From positions 26,480,015 through 26,544,014 of the forward strand of contig OY365806.1 in NCBI GenBank assembly GCA_959347315.1: DNA of 64,000 nucleotides, written 5' to 3'. Source of the stretch: Bimastos eiseni. Its lineage: Eukaryota > Annelida > Clitellata > Crassiclitellata > Lumbricidae. Positions 36,026 to 47,763 of this stretch are shown here, piece by piece. Made by a program: the position numbers and the translations under genes. A model generated the notes under the pieces. It saw only the letters and a list, made by a program, of their open reading frames with translations, ran no database searches and had not been told where the DNA came from. Position 1 is the first letter of the stretch. Each line of letters starts with the position of its first letter.

Positions 36026-36198
36026 CTTGTCAACTGTAGTTGCTCCAGAGGGGACAATTAGGGTAGTCCATCTCAATAGGGTCAAAGATGCTGGGAAACG
36101 GCAGTGTATGACGCATTGTTTGACGCATATGGCACACAGCTGGACATGACAACAGACGTGCGTTGATAACAGGGCACATAATCGGGAACTGCAAGACT

Positions 36199-36715
36199 GA
36201 GACATTGTAACAAAATGTACACAGATAACCAATTATGATGCCAATAAATGTATATATATATATACATATATATATATACTAACATATGGGCCTACTTATA
36301 TATATATATATACTAACATATATACTATATATATATATATTATGTGCAAGTAGATCATTGTTATATAAGTAGGCCTATATGTTAGTATATATATATATAT
36401 ATATATTGATTGGCATCATAATTGGTTATCTGTGTATATTATGTTACAATGTCTCAATACATATATATATACAATGTTATAATATATATATATATATATA
36501 TATACTAACATATAGGCCTACTTATATAACAATGATCTACATGCATATATATATATATATGCTTATATATATAAGTAGGCCTATATGTTAGTATATATAT
36601 AATGTGCATGTAGATCATTGTTATATAAGTAGGCCTATATGTTAATTTATATATATATATATATATACTAACATATAGGCATACTTATATAACAATGATC
36701 TACATGCACATAATA
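36199..36715. repeat. Nested inverted-repeat cluster with AT cores
   Basis: Arm 36199-36245 and arm 36409-36455 are inverted copies matching at 45 of 47 positions. In addition a unit reading GTAGATCATTGTTATATAAG then TAGGCCTATATGTTAGT occurs about four times in alternating orientation (about 36350-36390, 36503-36543, 36607-36645, 36664-36710), separated by (AT)n. The whole 0.5 kb can fold into several stable cruciforms. Tyr/Ile frames here are not genes. Confidence 0.85.
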
Positions 36716-36719
36716 TGTA

Positions 36720-37100
36720 TTCTAAAAAATAAATCCCAAAACTAATGGTCAGCTTACTAATTTGCACAACCGTGTAAGAAACAGCTTCGAACGCAATCCA
36801 AATGAAGGCTGGAATAAACAATTTTGCACTTTCAAGGTATGCTAAATCAATATCTTGCACGTGATAGGACATGGCTCAGTTGTGTTAAAACCAGGGAACC
36901 AAAAGCCCACTGGGCCACTGGCAGTGTAATAACGAAGTCCTCGGCTTCAATTCAAATCAGTGACAGATAGAAGGAATCGTGAAAACAAGCCGAGAAATGT
37001 TTAATGGGGTATATCTAGGTTGCATGATTTCGACATGGAGGTATTTATCGCATACCTAATGACCAATTAATTTGTACTGAGTCCCCCCGCAAATCGATAA
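36720..37100. other. No feature recognised
   Basis: Unassigned DNA between the inverted-repeat cluster and the left arm of the next element. Confidence 0.4.
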
Positions 37101-38315
37101 GCAGAAATTCGGGTGTTAATCACGACACTTAATCACGCGACACTTAAACAACGACATTTAATCTCGACGACACTTAATCTCCCGACACTTAATCTTGATG
37201 CATTTAATCTTGCGACATGTAATAGCGTGACACTTAATCGCGCTCAATAGCTTAGCTTAGTTCAACCTACACTGTTAAAGAAAAGGTGGAAGATTCCACT
37301 AAAATTGGTGGTCCACAAACTACACCCTAGGGTGGAGATATTTCCACCCTAATACAGGGTGGTCCAGTTCCACCTTTGACTTTAGGTGGAAAGTTCCATC
37401 ATAACTTGGAACTTTCCACCCTACCTGACAGGTGGAATATGCCAGTAACTCAGGGAACTTCTCGCCCTATCTGAAAGGTGGAAAATGCCACTAACTCAGA
37501 GTATTTTCCACCTAATCTAACCGTTATGCATGGTAGCTTATATCCACACAACTTAACGACAGATAACTATTTTAAAAGACCACCACAGGCTTCGTATCAA
37601 AGCACTCAATCGATCAAATTCATTTATTAAAAATCAACTCGACAATATCACAGCTTATAACAACAGTCACAACGTGTTAATGTCACTGAATTTGATATGA
37701 AAAGCTAAATATAAGAATTAGACCACATACACGAGGTGAAAGCAAAAGATATTCTAATCATGAAAATACTGAACATATTACATTATTTGAAAGAACATGC
37801 AGCAAGCATTATATGATACAATCAAAAGACTTAAAACGTATTCAAGAATATAGCTTCTCACTTGATGCAATACGAGGCTAAATTATTTCAGCAGACTAGG
37901 GCATAAAATTTTTGAATTCCAATGTTTTCCATTAAAAACTTATATGCAAACGGCGCAAACAGTAAGTTTAGGAATTGACATTATCTGTTTTTTTACAACT
38001 GAAGAAAACCCCATTTCAGAAAAGAATATTTGGAAGGACTAAATTCTCTCACATATCATTGAACATAATATTAGCAAGACAAAAAATATTAGTGACTTGG
38101 GAATTATAGACCTTCATCTCAACGGAGCAAGAAGGTTAATAAGCTGAGTAACAGGTATATTAATATGTTAGAAAATCCATAGCAATGCCAACATAGAGCT
38201 AGAGCTGTACAATTCGATTAAAAAGACCTAGATTTCTTAGGTTTTTAAACCTAAAAACCTCAAATAAAAATGCAAATTAACGAACAGGATCATTTCTATA
38301 ACATCTTGATATGAA

Positions 38316-38760
38316 TTGCTGCAACGATCCCAGCCTTTGAATCCAATATATCAGGCTTCATTTGAGACTCAATACATTGCTTCTATTCAACAGTGCACAC
38401 AATTCACCACAATTTCCCTTATGCACCTAGTTGGGGTGGCCCCGACCTACCTGAGGCTTCTCTGCACTCTGGTACCCTCCTTACCTGCAAGGGCCTCTCT
38501 ACGATGTTCCACTCGTGGCTTCCTGGTTGTACCTCGCATCCACTCTGTCACGGTCCAATGAGCTCTGTCTGCATTGTCCCTTCAGCTTGGAACTGTCTTC
38601 CACACTCCACAGTCCTTGCACCTGGAATTACTAGTCCTCTCACCTTGTCAGTTCCGGAGACACCTTAGGACTTTCCTGTTCCCGTTCCCAAGCACAGACG
38701 CTCGTTGAGAGCGCTGATGTCTCAAGCGGCGCTATATAAATGTTTGATTACATCACCTTA
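38316..38760 (+). mobile_element. L2/CR1-like LINE ORF2 C-terminus and 3' tail (relic)
   Basis: Two plus-strand frames give PTYLRLLCTLVPSLPARASL and then VPSAWNCLPHS, followed in a third frame by a HLRTFLFPFPS segment. This is the canonical end of CR1/L2-type ORF2: sLRsa-r-L-vP, aP-lWNsLP, FrkLLKTflF. About 60 bp further comes GGCGCTATATAAATGTTTGA, the 3' tail. Frameshifts show decay. Confidence 0.8.
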
Positions 38761-39150
38761 ATTACATCTAAAGCACTGAACAGTCACAAATTAAAAAAAA
38801 TTTTTTTAACGGAATCTAATTCACATGTTGAATACTTACATATTCAAACCAATCTCGATTCTGGCTTCATGACATCGCAAGTGATGACAAGGGTATGACA
38901 CACAATCTGAACCTCCTGATCTGATGCACACCTGATTGCATAAAACAAAAAAGAGCTTAATACAGTAATACTTAAATACAAAGATTAAGTTTCAAAGATT
39001 TATTTCAGATGTTGTAGAAAAGTCACAAAGTAATGGAGTTGGAACATAAAGCATTTGTTATGGTATCATGCACTTTCCAACACCAACCTGATGGGAAGAC
39101 ATAAAATTGTCACCATACCACACACAGCAAGGCTTCAGTTGGCAAGATAG
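38761..39150. other. Interior of the 3.7-kb element, no gene
   Basis: AT-rich sequence with no recognised ORF or repeat. Confidence 0.4.
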
Positions 39151-39794
39151 ATGGATGGATGGATGGATGGATGGATGGATGGATGGATGGATGGATGGAT
39201 GGATGGATGGATGGATGGATGGATGGATGGATGGATGGATGGATGGATGGATGGATGGATGGATGGATGGATGGATGGATGGATGGATGGATGGATGGAT
39301 GGATGGATGGATGGATGGATGGATGGATGGATGGATGGATGGATGGATGGATGGATGGATGGATGGATGGATGGATGGATGGATGGATGGATGGATGGAT
39401 GGATGGATGGATGGATGGATGGATGGATGGATGGATGGATGGATGGATGGATGGATGGATGGATGGATGGATGGATGGATGGATGGATGGATGGATGGAT
39501 GGATGGATGGATGGATGGATGGATGGATGGATGGATGGATGGATGGATGGATGGATGGATGGATGGATGGATGGATGGATGGATGGATGGATGGATGGAT
39601 GGATGGATGGATGGATGGATGGATGGATGGATGGATGGATGGATGGATGGATGGATGGATGGATGGATGGATGGATGGATGGATGGATGGATGGATGGAT
39701 GGATGGATGGATGGATGGATGGATGGATGGATGGATGGATGGATGGATGGATGGATGGATGGATGGATGGATGGATGGATGGATGGATGGATGG
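39151..39794 (+). repeat. Perfect ATGG tetranucleotide array, 161 units
   Basis: 644 bp of uninterrupted ATGG. It is open in every frame (Trp-Met-Asp-Gly on plus, His-Pro-Ser-Ile on minus), which accounts for the five long frames reported here; none is a gene. Lack of any interruption indicates recent expansion or active homogenisation. Confidence 0.98.
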
Positions 39795-40234
39795 AATTTT
39801 AGAAATTGTGTACTTGATACATGCTGCGAGACGGAGAACCAGATAGACAGATAAACAAATTGTGCCAATCATATAAGCCAAACCATATAAAGAAGAAAGT
39901 CAGTTTTTACCTTCTTCCATATCATCTGTGATTGTAGAAAGTAGGCGTCGAAACTCTGACTTTGAAATTTACAGACCCAAACTCAGGAACAAGAGTTCTT
40001 TCTAAAGAATGTTCCAAAATTGGCCCTATAGCTTGAGATTCGCAAGAAAGGATTACCCAAGCCAAGATACGATTTTGAGCGCGAACTAATATTTGGCACA
40101 GTGGCATATACATACATGTAACTGTATTCGGAAGAGCCCAGTCTTCGCAAATGTGCAGTCGGCTCTGCCTGTCTCCAAGCCTCTTGATTCTTAGCTTTGT
40201 CTTCCCCGCTATCGTCATCTGTTTCTGTTTCGTA
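39795..40234. other. Unassigned, one minus-strand frame
   Basis: A 98-codon minus-strand frame (39922-40218) has even composition and a few basic and aromatic residues but no motif that I recognise. It could be part of a decayed ORF of the enclosing element. Confidence 0.3.
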
Positions 40235-40495
40235 TTGGTCTGTCTGTCTCCATGCCCGCCTGCCTATCTGGTAGTCTGCCTGTCTTTCTGTCTTTCTGTC
40301 TGCTTCCCTGTCTGTCTGTCTGTCTGTCTACCTGTCCTGGCTGGCTGTGCGTTTGTTACCCTATCTGCCTAAAGCAGAAGGTCAGTTTGTCTGCCTGCCT
40401 GTATGTCTGTCTGTCTGCCTGTCTGTCTTTCAGTCTGCCTGGCTGCCTGCCTGTCTGGCTGTATGTTTGTTAGACTGTCTGACAGTGTCTGTCTT
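40235..40495 (+). repeat. TGTC/TGCC tetranucleotide-rich tract
   Basis: Interrupted CTGTCTGCCTG-type repeats. Cys/Leu/Ser frames at 40151-40473 are translations of the repeat. Confidence 0.9.
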
Positions 40496-41365
40496 CCTCC
40501 TTGTGTTGTCAATAGCTTTATAATTGTCTAGAAGATGCATTATTATTGTAATGCTACAGAACTGGAACTACTCACTTGTACAGTTGAATAGTTATGCTCG
40601 TAATCTTAAAGGGAAGCTTCATATCTAATGAAGCATTTGTATAATACGCTCAGGGCCTTATTCACAGGTTGTATCTAAGTATAATATTTAATATGGAGTT
40701 CAGAGTAGGTCTACCGCCAAAATGAGGCTAGGCTGAACAGGCAGTCAGAAGTGCATCCACTACGGGTTTCATCAAGTCGGAGGTCAAAAGGCCGCGAAGA
40801 ACGGCCGAGTATACGATGAGTCACAGTATAGAGTTTCTTAAATTCTTAAATGCGTGGACAATTCCACCACTGGTGAGGTTTGAAACAAAGCAACAGTCGA
40901 TTGGTGGAAATGTCCACCAAAGATCACAGATGAAGAGGGGCTTCCACCGACTCGTGGAAGATTCCATGACTTCTCCACCTTTTTGTCTAACAGTGTATAG
41001 CTTAATTCACCTATGCATATTTATTATGGGAGTTTATCACGTAAACTGATTGAAATACACTCTCATTATCACTATCATGCGAGTATTTCAGCTTCCATTG
41101 AAACCACATTCTTATCAGTAATACGGCTTGTAATTAAACATGGGGTCTAATTATTTGTAACCACATAAATTAGCAATGGTGCAAACTAGTTGTAATTTGA
41201 GATTAAGTGACGCGCGATTAGGCCTATATATCACGATATTAGTGTCGCGTAATTATAATATGTGAGGTTAAGTGTCACGAGATTAAGTGTCGCGTGATTA
41301 ATTTTATACAACCGAAATTCGTTGGTCAAAAATCCATCGGAATCAAGATTTTGTATGTATATTGT

Positions 41366-41580
41366 TGTGGCACAGTGGCTGATCGGTTAGAGCGGTCAGC
41401 CCGTAGCGTTCAGTGTGTGCTGAGCGCATGGGTTCGAGCCTCGTCCGGGGCGTAGGGACCTTGAGCAAGTCCTTCGCGCACCATTGCTCAGCAGTACAAC
41501 TGCAATTGCGCCGTCTGAGCAAAAGATGTTGGAAGAAGGGCGGTATCAAAATTCGGTAATAATAATAATAATATATCCTC
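41366..41580 (+). mobile_element. tRNA-derived SINE
   Basis: The head has a Pol III A-box-like TGGCTGATCGGTTAGAGCGG and, about 50 bp on, a perfect B box in GGGTTCGAGCC. A body with GACCTTGAGCAAGTCCTTCG follows, a phrase common in metazoan tRNA SINEs. It ends in GGGCGGTATCAAAATTCGG and (AAT)n. Sequence similarity to any specific tRNA is too weak for me to name the source. It is a transposed copy, not a functional tRNA gene. Confidence 0.8.
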
Positions 41581-41609
41581 ACTGTTCAAATTCGAGTCTA
41601 ATTTCATAT

Positions 41610-41705
41610 AATATCTTGCGTCGTATAGCAATAGCAATAATTATTATAATTTGTATTGTATGTATACAAAGATAAGGGCAAATAAAAGGATTTTGATTTG
41701 ATAAG
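41610..41705 (+). mobile_element. Non-LTR retrotransposon 3' tail
   Basis: GGCAAATAAAAGGATTTTGA then TTTGAT follows a TATACAAAG block: an AATAAA signal with GATTTT/GATTTGAT terminal repeats, as in many LINE 3' ends. No ORF remains. Confidence 0.45.
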
Positions 41706-44690
41706 TGGGAGTGTGCGTGTATATATGTTCGTGTATTTTGCCTACAAGGCACATAATTAATTATGCTACATTACCAGAGTAAACAACAAGATACGTACAT
41801 ATTTTATATTTGCTGCTCACGTTTGCATTTTAAATTTGGTTGTTTGTAGTTCTGACAATGCCAATATAAAATGAATTTTTTGTATTTTAAGCGTATATTA
41901 TATTCGTATTCGTATTCATGTTCACATCTATACATTAATATTCATATTATTATTTTACAAATATATATCTCGATATTGGAGTGCGGTGGCGTATACGAAT
42001 TAGCGTATTGGACTGTCTGCAGGAATTCAAACTCGTTGCTTCGATATTTATGCTCCAACTGTGTGCCCTAACAAACTCAGCTATTCTGGTCAGATAAACT
42101 ATCGGTTGAAAAATGCAACCGCGAGGGATTGGACTCACCTTACGCCCTCAAATAACGAAGCTAAGAAAATGTACCGATTAAACCTCGAACCCATGCATGA
42201 TGAGTTCCATTTAGGCCAAGGCCTTAAAGACTGCGTGTTCTAATTTTGTATATATAATGGAATTATAATATGTAAATATCATAAAGGATTATATATAAAG
42301 TTACGAAAAGAGAGTGCAGCACGAAGGTTAATTCTCAAATCTAACAGTAGCCTATATTTAAGTGCCTTATTACCATACAACATACACTTTAGTGGATGGT
42401 GCTTTAATATTATTACAATTTATATAATACATAAAATTATATATATGCATAACATATCTGTAAAATTGTATATACCTGGCGTACAAGTGTCAAACAAAGG
42501 AACTACATGTATATCAACGGGTGCTATTGATTGTAATCTTGAAAAATCGAATTTGTTTACATTAACTTCTTTACAATTTTTAAAACATTTATTTTATTGC
42601 TCTAACGTTTGTAAGTAGCTTACTTATGTTGCCCATTTACTAAGAACCGTTTGAAACCCAAGCCGAAGCGTGTCATCGTATATATATATATATATGTATA
42701 CATTTGCGGATATGTAAGGATAGGATATACATTATACACTAGTAATCAGAGTTATAACGTTAGCATTTTTTTGGAAAAAATGATTTCGTTTATCATAGTT
42801 CGATGAACTTTTGTTTGAAAGCAATGAAAGAGGCTAATATTCCTATCAGTAATAAAAATGTTCACCACATATCAAACGTGTTTATTACCATTTCACCACG
42901 CATCTAACGAAGTGATTGCAATGTTATATGTTTTCTGCAACTGTTTAAAACTTTCTGGAAGTTCCTATAAAAACTTTGGTGTAATGCATTAAATATCTAT
43001 ATACAATTATAAAAATATATATTTACACAAATATATATAATTTATTATTATATATAATTATATGACTATTTGCAAAAATTGAACTTCTTAAATTTTTTTC
43101 GTTGTCATTATACAAAAATTATGTTACCATTCAGAATAATAAGAATATCTGGAACAATGATCTGGTGAAATTTAAGCAATGAAATGGAGGAAGAACAAAC
43201 GGAAATAGGCAGAATGCCAACCCAAATGCAGAATTTTGGGCAGTACCAGTTCTTTGGAACATATATCAAAGAGTAAAAGGAAAGAATTGCGGTAATTCCC
43301 AGGAAGTTAAAAAATTATGGAAAATAAATTGAATTTCCCACATGTGTCGAATCAAATAATACGAACAGGACTTAGAAAAATGCTGATGAATGAGTCAGGA
43401 GATAAGAGAAATATGACGCCTTGAGTAGACATTTTTATAATACAAAAAGGTACGTGATGTACACAATGGCTATCCACTGAAAACAAAAAAGACTGTACCA
43501 TCCATACAATTAGATAGTGGGGTACTCACAATTGAGAAAACAATTCACCCCGCAAGGAGACGAATACTGCATGATGAATTGACCTCACCATTAACAACAA
43601 CATCCTAGGATCTTGCATCGAGTGGTTGGGGTCCTGAGTCTAAACTCTAAAGACAACGAATATAAATAAATCAAAGTGGAGAGGCGCTCTCTGTGATATG
43701 CTACACGATGTTAGCTAATTATTTCAATGAATGTTAGAACAAATAGCAAAACAACGCACATGCGTGAAGCTAATAAAGTCACCAATGGTTGGTGCACGCA
43801 CAAGCGAAGATGGAGAAGAGAGTGTTAGTTAACAAAACTAAAGTTGCAACCGACTTGATGAAGTCCACTAACAAGTAAGATTCAAGATACCAAGAATCTA
43901 TCAGTAATCAATCATACATGTATAATAGTGATGCAGGAACCTAATGTTGTATGCAAAAACAAAGAAAACTGAAAACTATTGATTTATTCTATAAGCAATA
44001 GGCAATGCATTGTATACAGCATTGTATATAATGTGCTACTAATAAGACCATTTGCTTGCTTTTCCTTGGATTGTATTATAAGCATATTTTGCAGTGAATG
44101 CAATATAAGGTAACAAACAATTACACTCATATGCCTGCACACTGCACAGCGCAAAATTTTGCGCACACTTTCCATAAAGGTACAATATCTTGATTTCGGG
44201 ATGACATGTTTAAAAAACATATTGAAATGACAGTTAAATTCTTTGTTCTTGGGCAAAAATTCATCCAACTATGAAACAAGAATGAGAGGTTGTAAAAAGT
44301 TATAACCCTGGTAAATATATTATATCTTGCATTTAGAATGCAGCACCAGACATTAAATATATATATAGTATTATATATATGCCATAGCATATATATAATA
44401 TCACCATTTGCATAACAAGTATACTCAACATGGTAATGATAAGTTTGGCATCATCAATCACAGATAAAATCAGCAAGCTAACCACGAACCTTTGATCATT
44501 AAAAATTTAGACCCTTATGATTAATTTGCAATTTTTAGCAGCATTGTTGCTATTCTATACCATACTTTTGCGTTCTATTTTCTGTCTATATTTAATATGT
44601 ATTGTGTCTGCATTTGCTCAGGTCTTTCGTTCAATTGAACCCAGAGTAGTGAGAGTCTAAACACAATCACTAAATGGCGTAGATGTTTAT
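41706..44690. other. No gene recognised, 3 kb
   Basis: AT-rich DNA with short AT microsatellites (about 42680-42700, 43010-43060, 44360-44400). Frames at 41871-42243 plus and 43984-44390 minus have no known motifs. Confidence 0.4.
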
Positions 44691-44693
44691 CAT

Positions 44694-45266
44694 TGCATAC
44701 TTCATGCTTTCCCTCGTCAATTATTCTGAAAACTTTGATTTGAGGTTATAAAAATGGACATTTTTATTGTGCATTCTTCTAGATAGAAATTTTACTGAAT
44801 TATGTTTGTCATTATGGGCTTGCTATTTAATATTCAGATGATTTGTATAATTAATAAGATGCTCACCATAAAAAAGCAGGTGTAGTGGAAGACGTCAAAC
44901 AGATTTTAAAAAGTATCTGATCAGCTGTGATGGACACCATAACAAATTTAATGATGATGCTATCGTCAAAAGGCCAAAGATGGTCTGTCCTCGTGTGCTT
45001 TCCCTCATCACTATTTTTTCTAGCTTTTATTAGACTCTATTATTTGGGCATTTTTACTGTGATTGAATTTTTAGTGCTTTTTTCTAAATAAAAATCCGTC
45101 TGAATTCTGTTTGTCATTACTGTCTTACTTTTTAATATTCAGATGAATTTTATAAAAACTACGAGGCTCAGTGTTAAACAACAAAATTCATGTAGAGGAA
45201 GAAGTCAAATGGATTAAATGAAGTTGCTTATCAGTTGTTATCGACCCCATAATGAATTATGAAGCT
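44694..45266 (+). repeat. Diverged tandem duplication, about 300-bp period
   Basis: 44694-44963 and 44993-45266 share an ordered series of words: TGCTTTCCCTC, TTTTT-CTGTG/ATTGTG, TCTrwATAnAAAT, TGTTTGTCATTA, TTTAATATTCAGATGA, GAAGwCGTCAAA/GAAGTCAAA, ATCAGyTGTkAT and CATAA. Identity is about 70% by eye. No coding potential. Confidence 0.65.
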
Positions 45267-45354
45267 CGTTTTCTTAGAGGCATATGCTTTATGTAGGCCA
45301 TAGTAGTAAAATAATTACAATGCAGCGTTTGTTTAACGACGACACTGCTTTAAG

Positions 45355-45590
45355 TAGGTGGCCTACGACCGTGGCGGTCGTAGAAATCAAAATAACGGCG
45401 AAGCGTTTATTGGAGAGTCGACGCCGTTTTTATCGCGACGGCCGTAATAATTATAATTGACGATGATCGTTTTTTTCACCGTCACCACTGTAAAATATGA
45501 AATAATGGTGCTCGTAATTTTGAGGGTGGACATCGTTTATTTGAGTGTTTCATAGGTGACGGCGTTCCGCCGTTATTTTTACGATGGTTT
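45355..45590. mobile_element. CpG-rich MITE-like inverted repeat
   Basis: AAAATAACGGCG near 45391 is inverted as CGCCGTTATTTT near 45570, with CGTA words just outside both. A 9-bp stem hairpin (CTACGACCG, loop TGG, CGGTCGTAG) lies at 45363-45383. The block is unusually rich in CpG compared with its AT-rich surroundings. Confidence 0.45.
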
Positions 45591-46189
45591 TTTTAATGTT
45601 TGATACAGTGTATGCATATACATATAAGCCATAGTACATGAGTTTATATATATATATATACATACATAATACTATAGTAGAGTTGTATAATAAAGGTAGT
45701 AAAACACTCGCATATTCCGTGTTCGTTAAATTTGATATTCGTTTTGCAACTGTCGGCAACTTTCATTGGAATATATTTCACGGCATGGGGTGATTTCCGC
45801 TTCGAAGAATCAGAAAGTCATAACCCCATCAGATATGACGTCACAAAGCTTTCCACTACCGAAAAAACCAAAAGTCCAGAATGTTGTATGCAAATTTTCT
45901 TATAATTATCAAACTAGCAGTTATAACCATAGCCTAAAAATAATTAAAACTATATAGTACGATGACGAAAAATAGAGAAAATATAATTTTTACACTCATT
46001 ATGCACACCACAAGATGAAAGCTGTTAGAATCGTTACATTGATGAAAAGATAAATGCTTAAAATCATTAACTTGAAACAATCCGAATTTATGCCTTTCCA
46101 TTCTCCCACGGAGAAGCAAACTGCTCATTCATGGAATAAACAGTGCACTAGGATCGCGTCATCCTGTTAAGTGAATTTTCAATTTAGAT

Positions 46190-47060
46190 ACAACTCTTCA
46201 TCGTTTATCCAATCTATACAGTCTCCATTTTCCACGTTTGCTATTGCACCTGTACTAATTGTACGCTGCCGATATACAACGACTTTTTGTGGCGTGGTGA
46301 ATGTTTGGCGAAATAATTGATTAAGCCTATTTATGCATCGGTACTTTCATAACTCCCTACCAAGTATCTTCCCTGATTATTTTACGCCCAATGCAGGATT
46401 ATTGTATCACCTTAGTATAAATCCTAACACCTATATGCCAGAGAGGCAAACACTAGACAAATGGCCATCAAGTGCAGAGGTTCTAGAATTTGGAATTCTA
46501 TCTCTGCCAATTTGCGTCTCCTTCCCAGCTCATTCAGAAACAAGATTAAATCTGTTATTATATATGGTGAATTGTAACGATTACTGTGAACTCAACCCCA
46601 TTTCTAACAATCGTTGGCATACATGTATGCACGAACCTCATCATTGAGAAATCTATTTAGGGCTTTCCTGTAATACTCCTGATAAGATAAATTATATTTT
46701 AAAACAATCACTTTGTCGTTACCTACTTCATTTACCGATTGTGGTCAGCTACCTTGAATATGCAATCCCCATTAACTTATAATTTACCTTTACTCGCCTA
46801 ATGTTAGCATATTCGTTAGTTAAGATTTGTTAAGCCTGTTCCTCTCATTTTCTCTCATAATCTCATTTTCACCCACTCTACTTTCCTTTTGGCCTCTATA
46901 CCCAACTACTTTGTACCTAATTTATTGAAGGTCCTACCATGCGGAACCCTCCGTCCTTAATTGGGTCTCCGGTGTAATCAAAAATTTTTTTTTTATACTA
47001 GATCTCATGTTAGCATATTGGATTGCCAAATAGACCTTAATTGAATTGAATTATATATTA
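46190..47060 (+). mobile_element. Non-LTR retrotransposon ORF2 C-terminus and 3' end (relic)
   Basis: The frame 46333-46647 begins MHRYFHNSLPSIFPDYFTPN, matching the YkyhnnlLP--F-d-F block close to the C-terminus of Jockey/Rex1/CR1-type reverse transcriptases. EFGILSLP then stands where GP-iWN-LP is usual. The 3' part (46860-47060) has a TTGGGTCTCCGGTGTAATCA phrase, a T run, and AATTGAATTGAATT terminal repeats. The reading degrades after 46500. Confidence 0.65.
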
Positions 47061-47700
47061 TATAATATTATATTATATTATATATTATATCATATATCTA
47101 TACATATAAGACAGAAAAATGTGTATCTATGTTCTAAAAACTTTTGATCAACTGGAGCGATTGCTGCTAACTTATGAACGAATCCTTTTTGGCACCCGAT
47201 AAGAAACATAAAGGGGGGGTTCCGCGATCCAAAAATGTTACTCGTTTCTCCAAAGCGTTGCATCTTTCCCATACTCGAAAATCCTTAGAAAATCATTAGA
47301 AAATCCTTGCTTCGCTCATGACCAGTTGTAGGCCTATATGTGACATGCTCAAGAGTAGGAACGTAAAATATTTGCATGCTTTACCTCCGGGAGGAAAATC
47401 AGTAAATCTGTTTCAACCCGTGCGAAGCCATATATATATATATATATATTGCTGCTAACTTATGAACGAATCCTTTTGCGGCTGAGAAAAAAGGATTCGT
47501 CCGATAAAAACCCGGGTGAAGCCATAAATATATATATATATATATATATATACATTGGCGGAGTTATTTGCATGCAAAGTTGGTGCATTCCTACTGGCCC
47601 ATCCTGTATATAAAATCTCCATTCCATACAGGAATCCAATTTCTGTAAAGTAGAAAGTGTACTAACAAAAACAACTGTTAGAGAAATAGACATGGTATGG
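47061..47700. repeat. AT microsatellites with a short duplicated phrase
   Basis: TTGCTGCTAACTTATGAACG then AATCCTTTT occurs at about 47161 and 47450, and GAAGCCATAwATATAT at 47425 and 47519. This indicates a local duplication. (AT)n runs separate them. TACTGGCCCATCCTGTATA near 47591 resembles the mariner-type terminus at 5.5-8.0 kb. No gene is seen. Confidence 0.5.
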
Positions 47701-47763
47701 TCGTTCGGAATGCAATGAAGTGTTTTGTGAGTTTTGTAGTTTATAACTTGCGAGGCATCGAGG

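Larger units (their letters stand above)
37270..40995. mobile_element. 3.7-kb inverted-repeat element with GGTGGAA arrays (inner)
   Basis: Left end CACTGTTAAAGAAAAGGTGG; the reverse complement of the right end is CACTGTTAGACAAAAAGGTG. Both ends are flanked by TA (37268-37269 and 40996-40997). Subterminal regions (37288-37520 and 40858-40980) contain many GGTGGAA/TTCCACC words. The interior holds a LINE end, the ATGG array and a TGTC-rich tract but no transposase. The superfamily cannot be named from the ends alone. Confidence 0.65.
37102..41325. mobile_element. Foldback-type element with GACACTTAATC arms (outer)
   Basis: The left arm (37102-37247) starts GAAATTCGGGTGT and continues as tandem TTAATCrCGnGACACT units. 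The right arm (41195-41325) is its inverted counterpart: read in reverse complement it starts GAATTTCGGTTGT and continues with TTAATCACGCGACACTTAAT. The arms are about 4 kb apart, apparently because a second element lies between them. No transposase is visible. Exact ends and target duplication are not settled. Confidence 0.65.

Noticed and set aside
39107..39881. Long ORFs (231-252 codons) on both strands
   Set aside because: They are translations of the ATGG microsatellite in every frame.
39922..40218. 98-codon minus-strand ORF as a gene
   Set aside because: No motif, no start context or splice partners, and it lies inside a repeat-derived element.
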